A DNA stretch of 25,785 bases from an uncultured Succinivibrio sp. (GCA_900767695.1 CAAGAC010000105.1:1-25785); one strand, 5' to 3'. Counted from the first letter of the stretch, positions 15,594 to 23,658 are shown. The notes: a model not told the origin generated them from the sequence alone. Numbers and translations: made by a program.

Positions 15594-15624
15594 AAAAAGG
15601 AGGGGCCGCCCCTCAGGCGGCCCC
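15594..15624 (-). terminator. Rho-independent terminator of alaA
   Basis: On the minus strand GGGGCCGCC pairs with GGCGGCCCC around a 5-base loop, followed by TCCTTTTT. It starts 16 bases after the alaA stop codon. This is the clearest intrinsic terminator in the window. Confidence 0.88.
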
Positions 15625-15640
15625 CTGAAGGCCCAGTGGC

Positions 15641-16852
15641 TTACTGCCTGTAGGTCTTGAGGAAGTGCTCGAGGCGGTCGCCTGCCTCGTTTATGACCTC
15701 CTCGGAGGGCAGGAAGACCACGCGGAAGTGGTCGGGGACCGGCCAGTTGAAGCCGGTGCCCTGGACTATGAGCATCTTCTCCTGCTTTAGAAGATCCATC
15801 GCGAACTTCTGATCGTCCTTGATGTTGAAGCGCTTGTCGAGCCTGGGGAACATGTACAGCGCCCCGTGCGGCATCACCACGCTCACGCCCGGGATGGCGG
15901 TCAGGCGGTCGTACATCGCCTGGCGCTGGCGGTAGAGCCTGCCGCCGGGGATGACGAGCTCGTTGATGCTCTGGTAGCCGCCCAGGGCGGTCTGGATCGC
16001 GTACTGGAGGGGCACGTTGGCGCAGATGCGCATCGCCATCATCATGCGCAGGCCGTCGAGGAAGCCGCGGTTGCGCTTGGCAGGGCCCGTGACCATCACC
16101 CAGCCCATGCGGAAGCCGCAGGAGCGGTAGACCTTGCTAAGGCCGTTGAAGGTGAGGATGGACAGATCGTCGCAGAGGGTTGCGATCGAGCGGTGGGCGA
16201 CGTCGTCGTAGAGGATCTTGTCGTAGACCTCGTCGGCGAAGACCACCAAGTCGTGCTTTCTTGCGAACTCGACGAACTCCTGGAGCACCGGGGTGGGGTA
16301 GACCGCGCCGGTGGGGTTGTTGGGGTTGATGAGGACGATGGCGACGGTGCGCGAGGTCACCTTCTTCTCCATGTCCTCGAAGTCGGGGTACCACCCCGAC
16401 TGCTCGTCGCACATGTAGTGGACAGCCTTGCCGCCCGCGAGGTTGACGCCCGCGGTCCACAGCGGGTAGTCGGGGGCGGGGACCAGCACCTCGTCGCCGT
16501 TGTTCAGGAGGGCGTTCATCGTGGTGGTGATGAGCTCGGAGACGCCGTTGCCGATGAAGATGTCGTCCACGTCGACGTGCTTGAGGCCCGCCTGCTGGTA
16601 CTTCTGGGCTATGGCCTTGCGCGCCGAGAAGATGCCGTTGGACTCGCAGTAGCCGTCGGCGTTGGGCAGGTTGCGGATGACGTCCTTGATGACCTCCTCG
16701 GGGGCCTTGAAGCCGAACGGGGCGGTGTTGCCGATGTTGAGCTTCAGGATCCTCTCGCCGGCCTCCTCCATGCGCATGGCCTCCTGGTGGATCCTCCCGC
16801 GGATGTCGTAGCAGACATTGTCAAGCTTGTGCGATTTCTGGAGCAGCTTCAT
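15641..16852 (-). CDS. alaA: Glutamate-pyruvate (alanine) aminotransferase
   Basis: A PLP-dependent class I aminotransferase that makes alanine from pyruvate and glutamate in the cytoplasm. The 403 residues align along their whole length with E. coli AlaA (YfbQ): KLDNVCYDIRGR near the N-terminus, LKLNIGNTAPFGF, GNGVSELI, LVPAPDYPLWTAGV, INPNNPTGAVY and FADEVYDKILYDD. The PLP lysine is Lys240 in TFNGLSKVYR. C-terminal substrate residues lie around VQGTGFNWPVPDHFRVV. The start at 16852 has AAGGGA 5 bases upstream; an open frame reaching 16912 lacks this support. A promoter with a perfect TTGACA lies just upstream and a strong terminator downstream, so the gene is likely monocistronic. D-alanine demand by the nearby cell-wall genes makes the neighbourhood fitting. 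Confidence 0.95.
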   Translation of the reverse strand: MKLLQKSHKLDNVCYDIRGRIHQEAMRMEEAGERILKLNIGNTAPFGFKAPEEVIKDVIRNLPNADGYCESNGIFSARKAIAQKYQQAGLKHVDVDDIFIGNGVSELITTTMNALLNNGDEVLVPAPDYPLWTAGVNLAGGKAVHYMCDEQSGWYPDFEDMEKKVTSRTVAIVLINPNNPTGAVYPTPVLQEFVEFARKHDLVVFADEVYDKILYDDVAHRSIATLCDDLSILTFNGLSKVYRSCGFRMGWVMVTGPAKRNRGFLDGLRMMMAMRICANVPLQYAIQTALGGYQSINELVIPGGRLYRQRQAMYDRLTAIPGVSVVMPHGALYMFPRLDKRFNIKDDQKFAMDLLKQEKMLIVQGTGFNWPVPDHFRVVFLPSEEVINEAGDRLEHFLKTYRQ

Positions 16853-16871
16853 ATCATTCCCTTTTTCTAGT

Positions 16872-16900
16872 TCTATGTTGGTGCCGGTTGCGAATGTCAA
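16872..16900 (-). promoter_or_regulatory. Promoter of alaA
   Basis: TTGACA (16895-16900) and CATAGA (16872-16877) with 17 bases between them on the minus strand. The -10 is weak (three of six) but the -35 is perfect and spacing ideal. It lies between the dacB hairpin and the alaA ribosome binding site. Confidence 0.5.
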
Positions 16901-16918
16901 TATTAGCACCACAAGGGG

Positions 16919-16955
16919 GCAGGGGCGGCGGGCGCCAGGCGCCTGCCGCCCCTGC
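16919..16955 (-). terminator. Very stable hairpin after dacB, without T run
   Basis: GCAGGGGCGGCGGGCGCC (16919-16936) pairs with 16938-16955 over about 17 positions including one G-T pair, with a 3-base turn. It begins 18 bases past the dacB stop. The following bases are C-rich then TTGTGG, so it may be a U-less terminator or a 3' end protector. Confidence 0.6.
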
Positions 16956-16972
16956 CTGCAGATTGCTGGCTG

Positions 16973-18475
16973 TCAGAAGTCGCGGCCCATCGCGCGGCCC
17001 TCGTAGATCTGCTCAAGCACATAGCGCTCGTAGCCGAGCGTTGGCGATGCCATGCGGTGGTACTTCACCGCGTCGCGCTGGCGCGGGGGCAGGGCGATGC
17101 TGTTCGTGAAGATGACGAATGGCGCCTTGCCGCCCTGGCGCGTGGTCAGGATCCCCGCAAGGTTCGAGGTGTTGGTGAGGGTGCCGGTCTTGGCGGTGAC
17201 GTTGTCCTTGAGCGGCGGGTTCACCGTCGAGGGGCGCCAGTGCATGGTGCCGCTCTTTCCGGCAACCGGCATCAGCTCGAAGAAGTGCAGCTCGGACTCG
17301 TGCTTCAGGGCATAGTCGAGCACGTCGAGGAGCTGGCGCGGCGTGATGAGGTTGTGCGGCGAGAGCCCCGAGCCGTCCACCTGGTAGGAGTCGCCCAGGC
17401 TCAGGCGGGCGTACTTCATGAGGATCGCGCGCATGGCCTGGGTCGAGCGGTAGTAGGTGGCGCTCTGGTGGTAGTACTCGGCCGCGGTGTTCTTGGCGAT
17501 GGCGTCGGCGTAGAGGTTGTTGGAGCGGTGGAGCATGTAGCGTATGAGCTCAGAAAGCGGCGCCGAGTCGATGTAGCTGAAGTCCGCGAAGCCCGAGGGG
17601 GCCGAGTGCGCCACCTGGACTTCCCCGTGCGCGATGCCCAGCGAGTTCAACAGCTTGTCCGTCCAGTCCTGGCCCCACTTGTCGGCGTCGGCCACCGAGA
17701 GGGAGAGCGGCCAGGGCTGGTTGTCCTTCTGGATCGGAACGCAGCCAGTGATGTGGTAGGCGTTCTCGCGGTAGAGGTCGGCCTCGAGCTCGCAGTCCCC
17801 GCCGTAGTCGGAGGCGGCAACCCCCACGGCGTCCGACCACACCCGCACCGGGGAGTCCGAGGAGAGCAGCGCGTCGGCCTTCCTGCCCGCGCCATGGGGC
17901 TGAAGCTGCGCAAACGCGCAGTTGCGGTTGATGATCACTGCCGCAGCCGGGGCGGTGAAGCACACAGGCAGATCGTCCCACGACCAGCCCTGGCCGCGGC
18001 TGCGGCCGCCGAAGCGGCTCAAGTCCAGGATCACCGGGCCGTCGATCCTCTTGACGCCGGCCTTCTTGAGCATGCCTAGGAGCTGCTTGTACTTCTCGGA
18101 GGTGAGCGTCGGGTCGCCCGAGAAGCGCACGCTCACCCCGCCCTTGAGCGTGCCGTCGGGGGAGAGCGCGAGCCGGCCCTGGGAGGCGATGGCCTCGCGC
18201 CTGACGCCGAGCGCGGTGCGGATCTTGTAGGAGGGGCCAAGGTAAAGCAGCGCTGAGACCGCGGTGATGATCTTCTGGGTCGAGGCCGGGTGCATGTAGA
18301 CGTCGTAGTTCTGCCCGTAGACGGTGTCGGATCCCGGCAGGCGGTAGGCGATCCCGATGTTGGTGCCTGCAACCGGCACCGGGCTTGCCGGCACGGCCTT
18401 GGCGGCAAGGGAGAAGGCCATTAGCGCCGGAGCGAGGATGATGCTTGCAAGTGACTTCAGGGTGCGCAGGTGCAT
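16973..18475 (-). CDS. dacB: D-Ala-D-Ala carboxypeptidase/endopeptidase PBP4
   Basis: A periplasmic S13-family penicillin-binding protein that trims pentapeptides and cleaves D-Ala-mDAP cross-links. A signal peptide occupies residues 1-28 (hydrophobic 8-25, AKA-VPA). Catalytic motifs are STQK (Ser65, Lys68), SNN (318-320) and KTGT (429-432). Between the first two lies the long insert typical of class C PBPs (about 90-290). The sequence VAGKSGTMHWRP precedes the last motif, as in the family. The 500 residues are close to the usual length. GGAAG lies 7 bases before the ATG. The upstream region has a well-formed promoter and a stem-loop at the predicted RNA 5' end. The next gene downstream, alaA, appears to be transcribed separately. 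Confidence 0.95.
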   Translation of the reverse strand: MHLRTLKSLASIILAPALMAFSLAAKAVPASPVPVAGTNIGIAYRLPGSDTVYGQNYDVYMHPASTQKIITAVSALLYLGPSYKIRTALGVRREAIASQGRLALSPDGTLKGGVSVRFSGDPTLTSEKYKQLLGMLKKAGVKRIDGPVILDLSRFGGRSRGQGWSWDDLPVCFTAPAAAVIINRNCAFAQLQPHGAGRKADALLSSDSPVRVWSDAVGVAASDYGGDCELEADLYRENAYHITGCVPIQKDNQPWPLSLSVADADKWGQDWTDKLLNSLGIAHGEVQVAHSAPSGFADFSYIDSAPLSELIRYMLHRSNNLYADAIAKNTAAEYYHQSATYYRSTQAMRAILMKYARLSLGDSYQVDGSGLSPHNLITPRQLLDVLDYALKHESELHFFELMPVAGKSGTMHWRPSTVNPPLKDNVTAKTGTLTNTSNLAGILTTRQGGKAPFVIFTNSIALPPRQRDAVKYHRMASPTLGYERYVLEQIYEGRAMGRDF

Positions 18476-18490
18476 GGGGAGGCTTCCTTT

Positions 18491-18521
18491 AAAAAGAGTG
18501 CCGCCATGGGATCAGGCGGCA
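18491..18521 (-). promoter_or_regulatory. Leader stem-loop followed by T run, before dacB
   Basis: TGCCGCC (18515-18521 on the minus strand) pairs with GGCGGCA (18499-18505) around a 9-base loop, then CTC and TTTTT, then the dacB ribosome binding site. The stem starts at the predicted first base of the RNA. It looks like an intrinsic terminator placed in the leader, or a 5' stabilising hairpin. Confidence 0.55.
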
Positions 18522-18527
18522 GGGCAC

Positions 18528-18556
18528 ATTATAGGGCGCGCGCGGGGCTTCGCCAA
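18528..18556 (-). promoter_or_regulatory. Promoter of dacB with perfect TATAAT
   Basis: TTGGCG (18551-18556) and TATAAT (18528-18533) on the minus strand, exactly 17 bases apart in a GC-rich spacer. Predicted start at about 18521, leaving a leader of roughly 45 bases. This is the best sigma-70 promoter I see in the window. Confidence 0.75.
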
Positions 18557-18615
18557 AGCGCAGGGAGCCTGAGTCCCGCGGCGCGGGCTTTTGCAGCGTT
18601 CAGGTGCCCGGCAGG

Positions 18616-18641
18616 AAAAGCCCGGGCCTTGGCAGGCCCGG
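18616..18641 (-). terminator. Probable terminator of the broken AAA/nuclease gene
   Basis: CCGGGCC pairs with GGCCCGG around a 6-base loop and is followed on the minus strand by GCTTTTCC. It lies about 180 bases past the stop of the upstream gene and 60 bases before the dacB promoter. The rest of the 18557-18820 gap shows nothing else. Confidence 0.55.
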
Positions 18642-18820
18642 CGCAAGCCCCAGAGCCCTCTTTTCCTGCCCCTGCCTGCATCTGCCCGCAAGATCCAGCG
18701 CCAGTCCCCCAGGCCAATGGCCGCCGGACCTGAGCGCTGGGAGGTCCTGCCTTACGCTTGCTGCTGCAAGGCCCCCGTGCCATGCCTCCTTGCGCCGCGC
18801 TCCTGCTGATCCCCAGTCCC

Positions 18821-19546
18821 TCAGATCTGCTTTAAGATCCTGGAGACCGCATAGGGGAACCTGACATACCCCAGGCCGGTCGCCGTGAGCTTCCTGATGC
18901 GGGGATCTGCGAGAAGAGGCTTCAGCAGCGCCGCAGCGCCCGTCCCCTCTTCTATCTCATGCAATCCAGCCTCGGCATCCTTGTCGATGAAGCCGCGGTC
19001 CTCGCTTGCTGAGGCCTTAACCGCCGCCACGGCCGCCTTGTCGCCCTGCCTGCTCGCAAAGGCGATGAGGGAGAAGCCGCTGCCGCCATCCTCGATGAGC
19101 CTTAGCGAGCTTATCGAGTCTCCGCAGGTCCTGAGGATGGCGAGGAGCATCCTTGCGTAGTCGAGGCTTGAGATCTCCCGCCCCGCTGTATTGGTGAAGA
19201 CATGGGCGTGCGCAAGCGTCGAGAGGACGCCCATCACGCCGTCCGCGTCGCCCTCAATGAGCGCCCTTGCAAGCTTGAGGTTCCTGCCATCCTCCCTTGC
19301 CGCGTCCTCAAAGCAATCGGCTATGGCCTTTGCAAAGCGCGCCCTTTGCGCGAGGTTTGGGATCCTGATGAAGATCTCGTCATGGCCGATGTAGGGGCGA
19401 TCCGAGGTCGCAGTGGCGAGGGAGCCATCATGCAGGAGGATCGAGAGGATGGGATCGGGCTCCTCGCGCTCGAAGTCATCAAGGTGGATCCCAAAGCATG
19501 GGTACTCTAATTTCCCATGAGATCCTGGACTTGGGCGCTCCTCCAC
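18821..19546 (-). pseudogene. Degenerate C-terminal half, PD-(D/E)XK nuclease-like (DUF1703)
   Basis: This frame continues the AAA-ATPase-like protein encoded just upstream, in a different reading frame. It contains the family's linker pattern (ILSILLHDGSLATATSD, then IFIRIPNLAQRARFAKAI), followed by a helical stretch (LARALIEGDADGVMGVLSTL) and the nuclease-like fold at about 130-210. The usual catalytic Asp and the Glu-x-Lys pair are not recognisable: where an IxxELK strand is expected, this copy has AVAAVKA. The only possible start is a GTG at 19544-19546 with no ribosome binding site, and the first 25 residues look like out-of-frame sequence. It could in theory be a separate gene, but a frameshifted remnant fits better. 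Confidence 0.6.
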
Positions 19547-20553
19547 TCGCAGAGGTTCCTGGCGCGGCGCCTGAAGGCAGCCTCGCGCGCCTTTGCGTCC
19601 TCATCAGGGCAGGAGGCGGCAGGGAGCGTGGCGGGCGAGGGCTCGGCGACGGAGCCCTGGGCGGCAGGGGCTGGGGCTTTCCCTGCAGGGGATGCATCAG
19701 GGAGCGCGCCTTGGATGGCGCCATTGCCCTGGGCTTTGGCTGTGGTCAAGTAGCGCATCGTGCCGCTAGTTGAGAGGATCTCGCCGCGGCCCCAGCGGTA
19801 GCCGCCGCAGAGCGAGCGGAGATCCTCAAGCCTGTCCTCAAGATTGAGCCTTTTAAGCAGTCCTGCCGCCTCGTCCCTCGTAAAGCCGAAGATGTCGGTG
19901 AAGTCCAAGTTCTGCGAGAGCACGGTATTGGGCAGGAAGTTGTTGGCCTGCTCCTCAAGCGCGCGCTTGGCCGCCTCATGCTCGCCGGCAAGCCAGATCC
20001 CGAAGAATGGGCAGGGCGAGTGCTCGTACTTGAGGAACGCCAGCATGCCGCCGAACCTGTACTTGAACTCCTCGTCAAAGCCCAGGGCGTGCGCCTGGTT
20101 GAGCGGGGCGTCGTAGTCGTCGACTATAACGGCCACCTCCCTCTTACAGTGCCTGAAAAGCCACTGTGCCAGCTCCACGAAGGCCATGGTCATGAAGACG
20201 TCATTGCCTTCTTCAAGGAGCTGCCGCGTGTCCATGAAGCCTTCAAGCTCCTTGAAAGGAAGGTAGACAACCGGGTGCTGGCCCATGTGCTTTGAGCAGA
20301 ACTCCTCATCTTCCATGATCTCAAGGCCTTTGAAGAGCTCCTTCTGCCTCTCGGCACTCCCCGGGGACTTGTAGTCAAGCTCCAGGAAGTCCTTGAGCAT
20401 CAGGAGCACCGAGCTGCGGCCAAAGCCGCAGGACCTCGTGAAGAGCGCTACCCCGCGCTCATTTACGAGCGGGTGCAGGATGCGCGTCTTGTCGATGAAA
20501 AACGGGCTTTGGACGAGTTCGCCAAAGCCGCCGGGGCTTTCGTGGCGGGAATT
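19507..20553 (-). pseudogene. AAA-ATPase-like gene, 5'-truncated and frameshifted
   Basis: The N-terminal half of an AAA-ATPase-like/DUF1703 protein (PF09820 type), a group common in anaerobes and thought to be linked to mobile elements; function unknown. The frame opens after a TAA at 20554-20556. It reads FFIDKTRIL and then the nucleotide-binding region FTRSCGFGRSSVLLMLKDF, where relatives have RPRRFGKS; the Walker A lysine is Arg here. Further landmarks are HPVVYLPFKELEGF, Walker B-like VAVIVDDYDAPLNQAH and FTDIFGFTRDEAAGLL. No ATG, GTG or TTG occurs before a GTG at 20409, which lies inside the Walker A region, so the natural start is lost. The frame ends at 19507 with a low-complexity Ala/Pro stretch, and the rest of the protein continues in another frame. 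Confidence 0.7.
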
Positions 20554-20747
20554 TTATTTTGTATGATCCTGCCTTTTAAAACTTTAAGACATCAATTAAA
20601 TGCAAAGTCTGATTGGTTGGCTTATAAGGTAATGCTAATTAAAAAGGCGTGTGCGAGCAAGATCTGCCCTTGAGATTTTGCAAACCTAAAAGTCGTTAAT
20701 CAGGGACTGACCATGGGCTGATCCCCATCTTCCGGCATCCTGCCTAG
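20554..20747. other. AT-rich scar upstream of the broken gene
   Basis: Composition drops abruptly to AT-rich here (about 20551-20695), exactly where the AAA-like frame loses its start. I see no ORF and no terminal inverted repeats. It may be the remains of an insertion or an old promoter region. Confidence 0.4.
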
Positions 20748-21012
20748 AACCCCGCCTGCTGTTTTCATGAAAAATTTTTAGCGGCAGGCAGGAAGGCCGA
20801 AGGGGCGGAGCCTGTCGCCAGCGCGCGGCAGACGGGCCTCTCCGAGCTGCTGGAGTGGATCGGCGGGGAGTCCGGCATCGACGAGGCCGAGGGGTTGCGC
20901 CTTGCCTTCTTGTCCTGCAGTGTGACCTCGCGCCCTGAATGCCCGTCGCTCTTGCGCCAAAATCTGACATGGCGCCCCGCAGGGGCTGGGCTTTTACTGC
21001 AATGGAGGCACG
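20748..21012 (+). pseudogene. Open frame without start, possible gene remnant
   Basis: Following a TAG at 20745-20747 the frame stays open past 21012 (to a TGA at 21060). Between about 20780 and 20930 it has protein-like composition: ARQTGLSELLEWIGGESGID then EAEGLRLAFLSCSV. There is no ATG, GTG or TTG before this part, so it cannot be expressed as it stands. I do not recognise a family. It may be a fragment left by rearrangement. Confidence 0.3.
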
Positions 21013-21471
21013 GTGCCGAAAATCATCCAGGTTGGCATGGACAAGGTGACGGTCGGTTTTGAGAACGGATCGCTCAAGGACTACGACCGCGCGTCCTGCA
21101 GCGGCTTCATCCCGCAGATGGGGATGCAGGTCGAGATCTACGAGGACGGCGGGAGGGCAATGATCGTGAGGCCCTCGGGCGCGCCCTTCCAGGGCCAGGG
21201 CATGCGTCAGGACGCGGACTTCTCCCAGGGCGTGTCGCAGGCTGCGCCTGCGCAGGGCTCAGGCGGCAGCAAGGTGAGCCAGGTTGCCTACTGCGTGCTG
21301 GCGCTCTTGTTAGGCGGCCTTGGCGTCCACAAGTTCTACGCAGGCCACGTCGGCCTTGGGCTCCTTTATCTTCTGTTCTGCTGGACCGGGATCCCCTCGG
21401 TGATTGCCCTGGTCGAGTTCATTCTCGCCATCCTGAAGAAGCCCGACGCCCAGGGCAGGATCGAGGCCTGA
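21013..21471 (+). CDS. TM2-domain membrane protein
   Basis: A 152-residue protein. The N-terminal ~55 residues form a small soluble domain (KVTVGFENGSLKDYDRASCS), then a Gln/Gly/Ser linker (60-90). The TM2 domain has two hydrophobic segments joined by a short turn: VLALLLGGLGVHKFYAGHVG and LGLLYLLFCWTGIPSVIALVEF. TM2 proteins are found in many bacteria and their role is unclear. The start is GTG, supported by GGAGG 4 bases upstream. It is one of only two clear plus-strand protein genes here, 121 bases before fabV, and is followed by a GC-rich inverted repeat (GCCGCCGCCCC / GGGGGCGGCGGC) that could end its transcript. Confidence 0.82.
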   Translation: MPKIIQVGMDKVTVGFENGSLKDYDRASCSGFIPQMGMQVEIYEDGGRAMIVRPSGAPFQGQGMRQDADFSQGVSQAAPAQGSGGSKVSQVAYCVLALLLGGLGVHKFYAGHVGLGLLYLLFCWTGIPSVIALVEFILAILKKPDAQGRIEA

Positions 21472-21532
21472 CCAAAGGCCGCCGCCCCGAGACCGCGGGG
21501 AGCCAAGGCCGCCGGGGGCGGCGGCGCTGGCG

Positions 21533-21541
21533 TGGTAAAAT
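21533..21541 (+). promoter_or_regulatory. Extended -10 promoter for fabV
   Basis: TGGTAAAAT, a TGn motif plus a five-of-six -10 box, with no clear -35. Predicted start near 21548, giving a leader of about 45 bases. The leader contains a small hairpin GCGCC-TTGC-GGCGC (21556-21569). Confidence 0.5.
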
Positions 21542-21592
21542 TGCGAGAGCTTAAGGCGCCTTGCGGCGCTGCCATATTTAGGAGAACGTTTC

Positions 21593-22804
21593 ATGATCAT
21601 TGAACCCCGTGTGCGCGGCTTCATCTGCGTCACCACCCATCCTGAGGGCTGCGACGCCCACGTGAAGTCCCAGATTGACTACGTGAAGGGCCAGGGCAAG
21701 TGCCAGGGCGGCCCCAAGAAGGTGCTGGTGGTCGGCGCCTCGACCGGCTACGGCCTGGCCTCCCGCATCAGCGCGGCCTTCGGCTGCGGCGCTGCCACCC
21801 TCGGCGTGTTCTTTGAGAAGCCGGGCACCGAAAAGCGCCCGGGCACCGCAGGCTGGTACAACACCGCCGCGTTCACCAAGTACGCCCGCGCGGAGGGCCT
21901 CTACGCCGAGAACATCAACGGCGACGCCTTCTCCGACGAGTGCCGCGCCAAGGCCATCGAGATCATAAAGCGCGATCTCGGCAAGATTGACCTCATGGTC
22001 TACTCGCTGGCCGCCCCCGTGCGCAAGGTCCCGTCCACCGGCGAGCTCGTGCGCTCGGCGTTGAAGCCCATTGGCAAGGCCTACACCTCGACCGCCGTGG
22101 ACACCAACAAGGATGAGATCATCACCTCGACCATCGAGCCTGCGACCGAGGAGGAAATAAGGAACACCGTCACCGTGATGGGCGGGCAGGACTGGGAGCT
22201 CTGGGTCAAAGCCTTGAAGGACGCCGGCGTGCTCGCCGAGGGCTTCAAGACCGTCGCCTACTCCTACATCGGCGCCGAGCTCACCTGGCCCATCTACTGG
22301 GGCGGCACCCTGGGCAAGGCCAAGGAGGATCTCGACCGCGCGGCTGCGGCAAACCGCGAGGCTCTGAAGTCTGTCGGCGGCGACTCCCGCGTCGCGGTCT
22401 TGAAGTCGGTCGTGACCCAGGCAAGCTCCGCGATCCCGGTGATGCCGCTCTACATCTCGCTGGTGTTCCGCGTGATGCGCGAGCACAAGTGCTACGAGTC
22501 AGTCATCGAGCACATCCTCAGGCTGTTCAAGGACAACCTCTACGGCAAGACCCCCGAGATGGACGCCGAGGGCCGCATCCGCAACGACAGCTGGGAGCTC
22601 AAGCCTGAAATTCAGGATACGTGCAAGGAGCTTTGGAAGCAGGTGACCACGCAGAACCTGCGCGAGATCTCCGACTACGACGACTACAAGAAGCAGTTCC
22701 TGCAGCTCTTTGGGTTCGAGATCCCGGGCGTTGACTACAAGGCCGATCAGAACCCCGAGGTTGCGATCCCCGGCCTGGTGGACATGGTTGGCGTCAGGAA
22801 GTGA
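21593..22804 (+). CDS. fabV: Trans-2-enoyl-ACP/CoA reductase FabV
   Basis: A NADH-dependent enoyl-ACP (or enoyl-CoA) reductase catalysing the last step of each fatty acid elongation cycle in the cytoplasm; FabV enzymes are typically triclosan-resistant. The 403 residues fit the family length. The N-terminal MIIEPRVRGFICVTTHPEGC is the family signature. The dinucleotide-binding loop is VLVVGASTGYG (44-54). The active-site pattern Tyr-x8-Lys is Tyr235 to Lys244 (YWGGTLGKAK), preceded by SYIGAELTWPI. AGGAG lies 8 bases before the ATG. It has its own predicted promoter and a perfect hairpin 17 bases after its stop. No fabI is visible in the window, so whether FabV is the sole enoyl reductase cannot be told. 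Confidence 0.96.
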   Translation: MIIEPRVRGFICVTTHPEGCDAHVKSQIDYVKGQGKCQGGPKKVLVVGASTGYGLASRISAAFGCGAATLGVFFEKPGTEKRPGTAGWYNTAAFTKYARAEGLYAENINGDAFSDECRAKAIEIIKRDLGKIDLMVYSLAAPVRKVPSTGELVRSALKPIGKAYTSTAVDTNKDEIITSTIEPATEEEIRNTVTVMGGQDWELWVKALKDAGVLAEGFKTVAYSYIGAELTWPIYWGGTLGKAKEDLDRAAAANREALKSVGGDSRVAVLKSVVTQASSAIPVMPLYISLVFRVMREHKCYESVIEHILRLFKDNLYGKTPEMDAEGRIRNDSWELKPEIQDTCKELWKQVTTQNLREISDYDDYKKQFLQLFGFEIPGVDYKADQNPEVAIPGLVDMVGVRK

Positions 22805-22821
22805 TCTGAAAAAGCTGTCGT

Positions 22822-22848
22822 GCAAGGCCGCCTTCATGGCGGCCTTGC
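22822..22848 (+). terminator. Perfect 11-bp hairpin after fabV
   Basis: GCAAGGCCGCC and its exact complement enclose the loop TTCAT. It starts 17 bases after the stop. Only GTTATG follows, so it is a terminator without a T run, or a stabilising 3' structure. Confidence 0.6.
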
Positions 22849-23658
22849 GTTATGGGAGGGACTGCGCCTGTCAAGGCTTTTGCGCAGGCATCGGGCTTTG
22901 GGAAGACGGAGGGCAGGACTCTTGCTAGGAGCCTTGGCAAGGCTCTGGATTGAAGGGCTTCTGCAGGCTTTCTTGAAGCTCTGGAGAAAAACGGCGCGCT
23001 CATGCCCGAGTGTAGGCGCCGGAGGCTCCAATGCTCCTTGCGCCTTGTCAAGGCGGAGGACTGCGGGGCCCGCATGCCGACTGGCTTTCCCTGACAGCGC
23101 GATGATGTCAGCACCCAGGCAGATCGGCATGCGTTCCCGTGTCAGCCAGAGCCCGATCCCTGGCCGCGAGTCCGCAGAGGACTGGGGCGAGCCGATCAAG
23201 ACAGCTTCATGCCATGGGACGGATCTTCATGAGGCGCTTCCTGATCCCGGGCGCAGCCTGGGTTCAGGCACCGCGGGATGGTGGAAACCAGGGCGCTTCA
23301 ATGCCTTTTGACTGCAGCGCAGTCCGGCTTCAATACGAGAGCCTGCCAGGGAATGCTGCGGCGCAGGCATCCTTTCAGAGAAATGCGTCAAGCCAGGCGT
23401 CGGACGTCCTGAAGCTCTTTTGAGCCGGCAGCACCGGATCCGCAGGCGAGTGAAGGGAGAACATGCCGCTGGCGCGATCCTGCCTTGTCTCATGACCCGA
23501 GGAGAGGCGCGGCGGCCACAAGGCCGCCGCGTCCGTCAATCAAGCTGCATTTGTCCTGGCAAGCAGGATGCTGCCAGCGTGCCGCCAGCCTTGTCTGCCG
23601 GCCCTTGGGCCGACACCCTTGGCTTTCCCGTCAAGGCCTGGCCTTGCCTGGCTGCTTC
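22849..23658. other. fabV-folD region without a convincing gene
   Basis: About 810 bases. A 33-codon frame runs from 22852 to 22953 (ATG right after the fabV hairpin, no ribosome binding site), and the same frame continues past its TGA with protein-like sequence to about 23095, which could be gene decay or chance. A perfect 10-bp hairpin with loop ACAA is at 23508-23531. Other open frames on both strands have Ser/Arg/Pro-rich, noise-like products. Confidence 0.4.
23508..23531. terminator. Perfect 10-bp hairpin downstream of folD
   Basis: CGCGGCGGCC and its exact complement enclose ACAA. It lies about 130 bases past the folD stop on the minus strand. No T run follows in either direction. Confidence 0.4.

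Noticed and set aside
15866..16870. Long plus-strand open frame antisense to alaA (334 codons)
   Set aside because: The product is rich in His, Asp, Val and Gly in the pattern expected from the complement of GC-rich codons, and alaA on the other strand is certain.
17057..18079. Plus-strand open frame antisense to dacB (340 codons)
   Set aside because: No ribosome binding site, Arg/Val/Gly-rich shadow product, and dacB is certain on the opposite strand.
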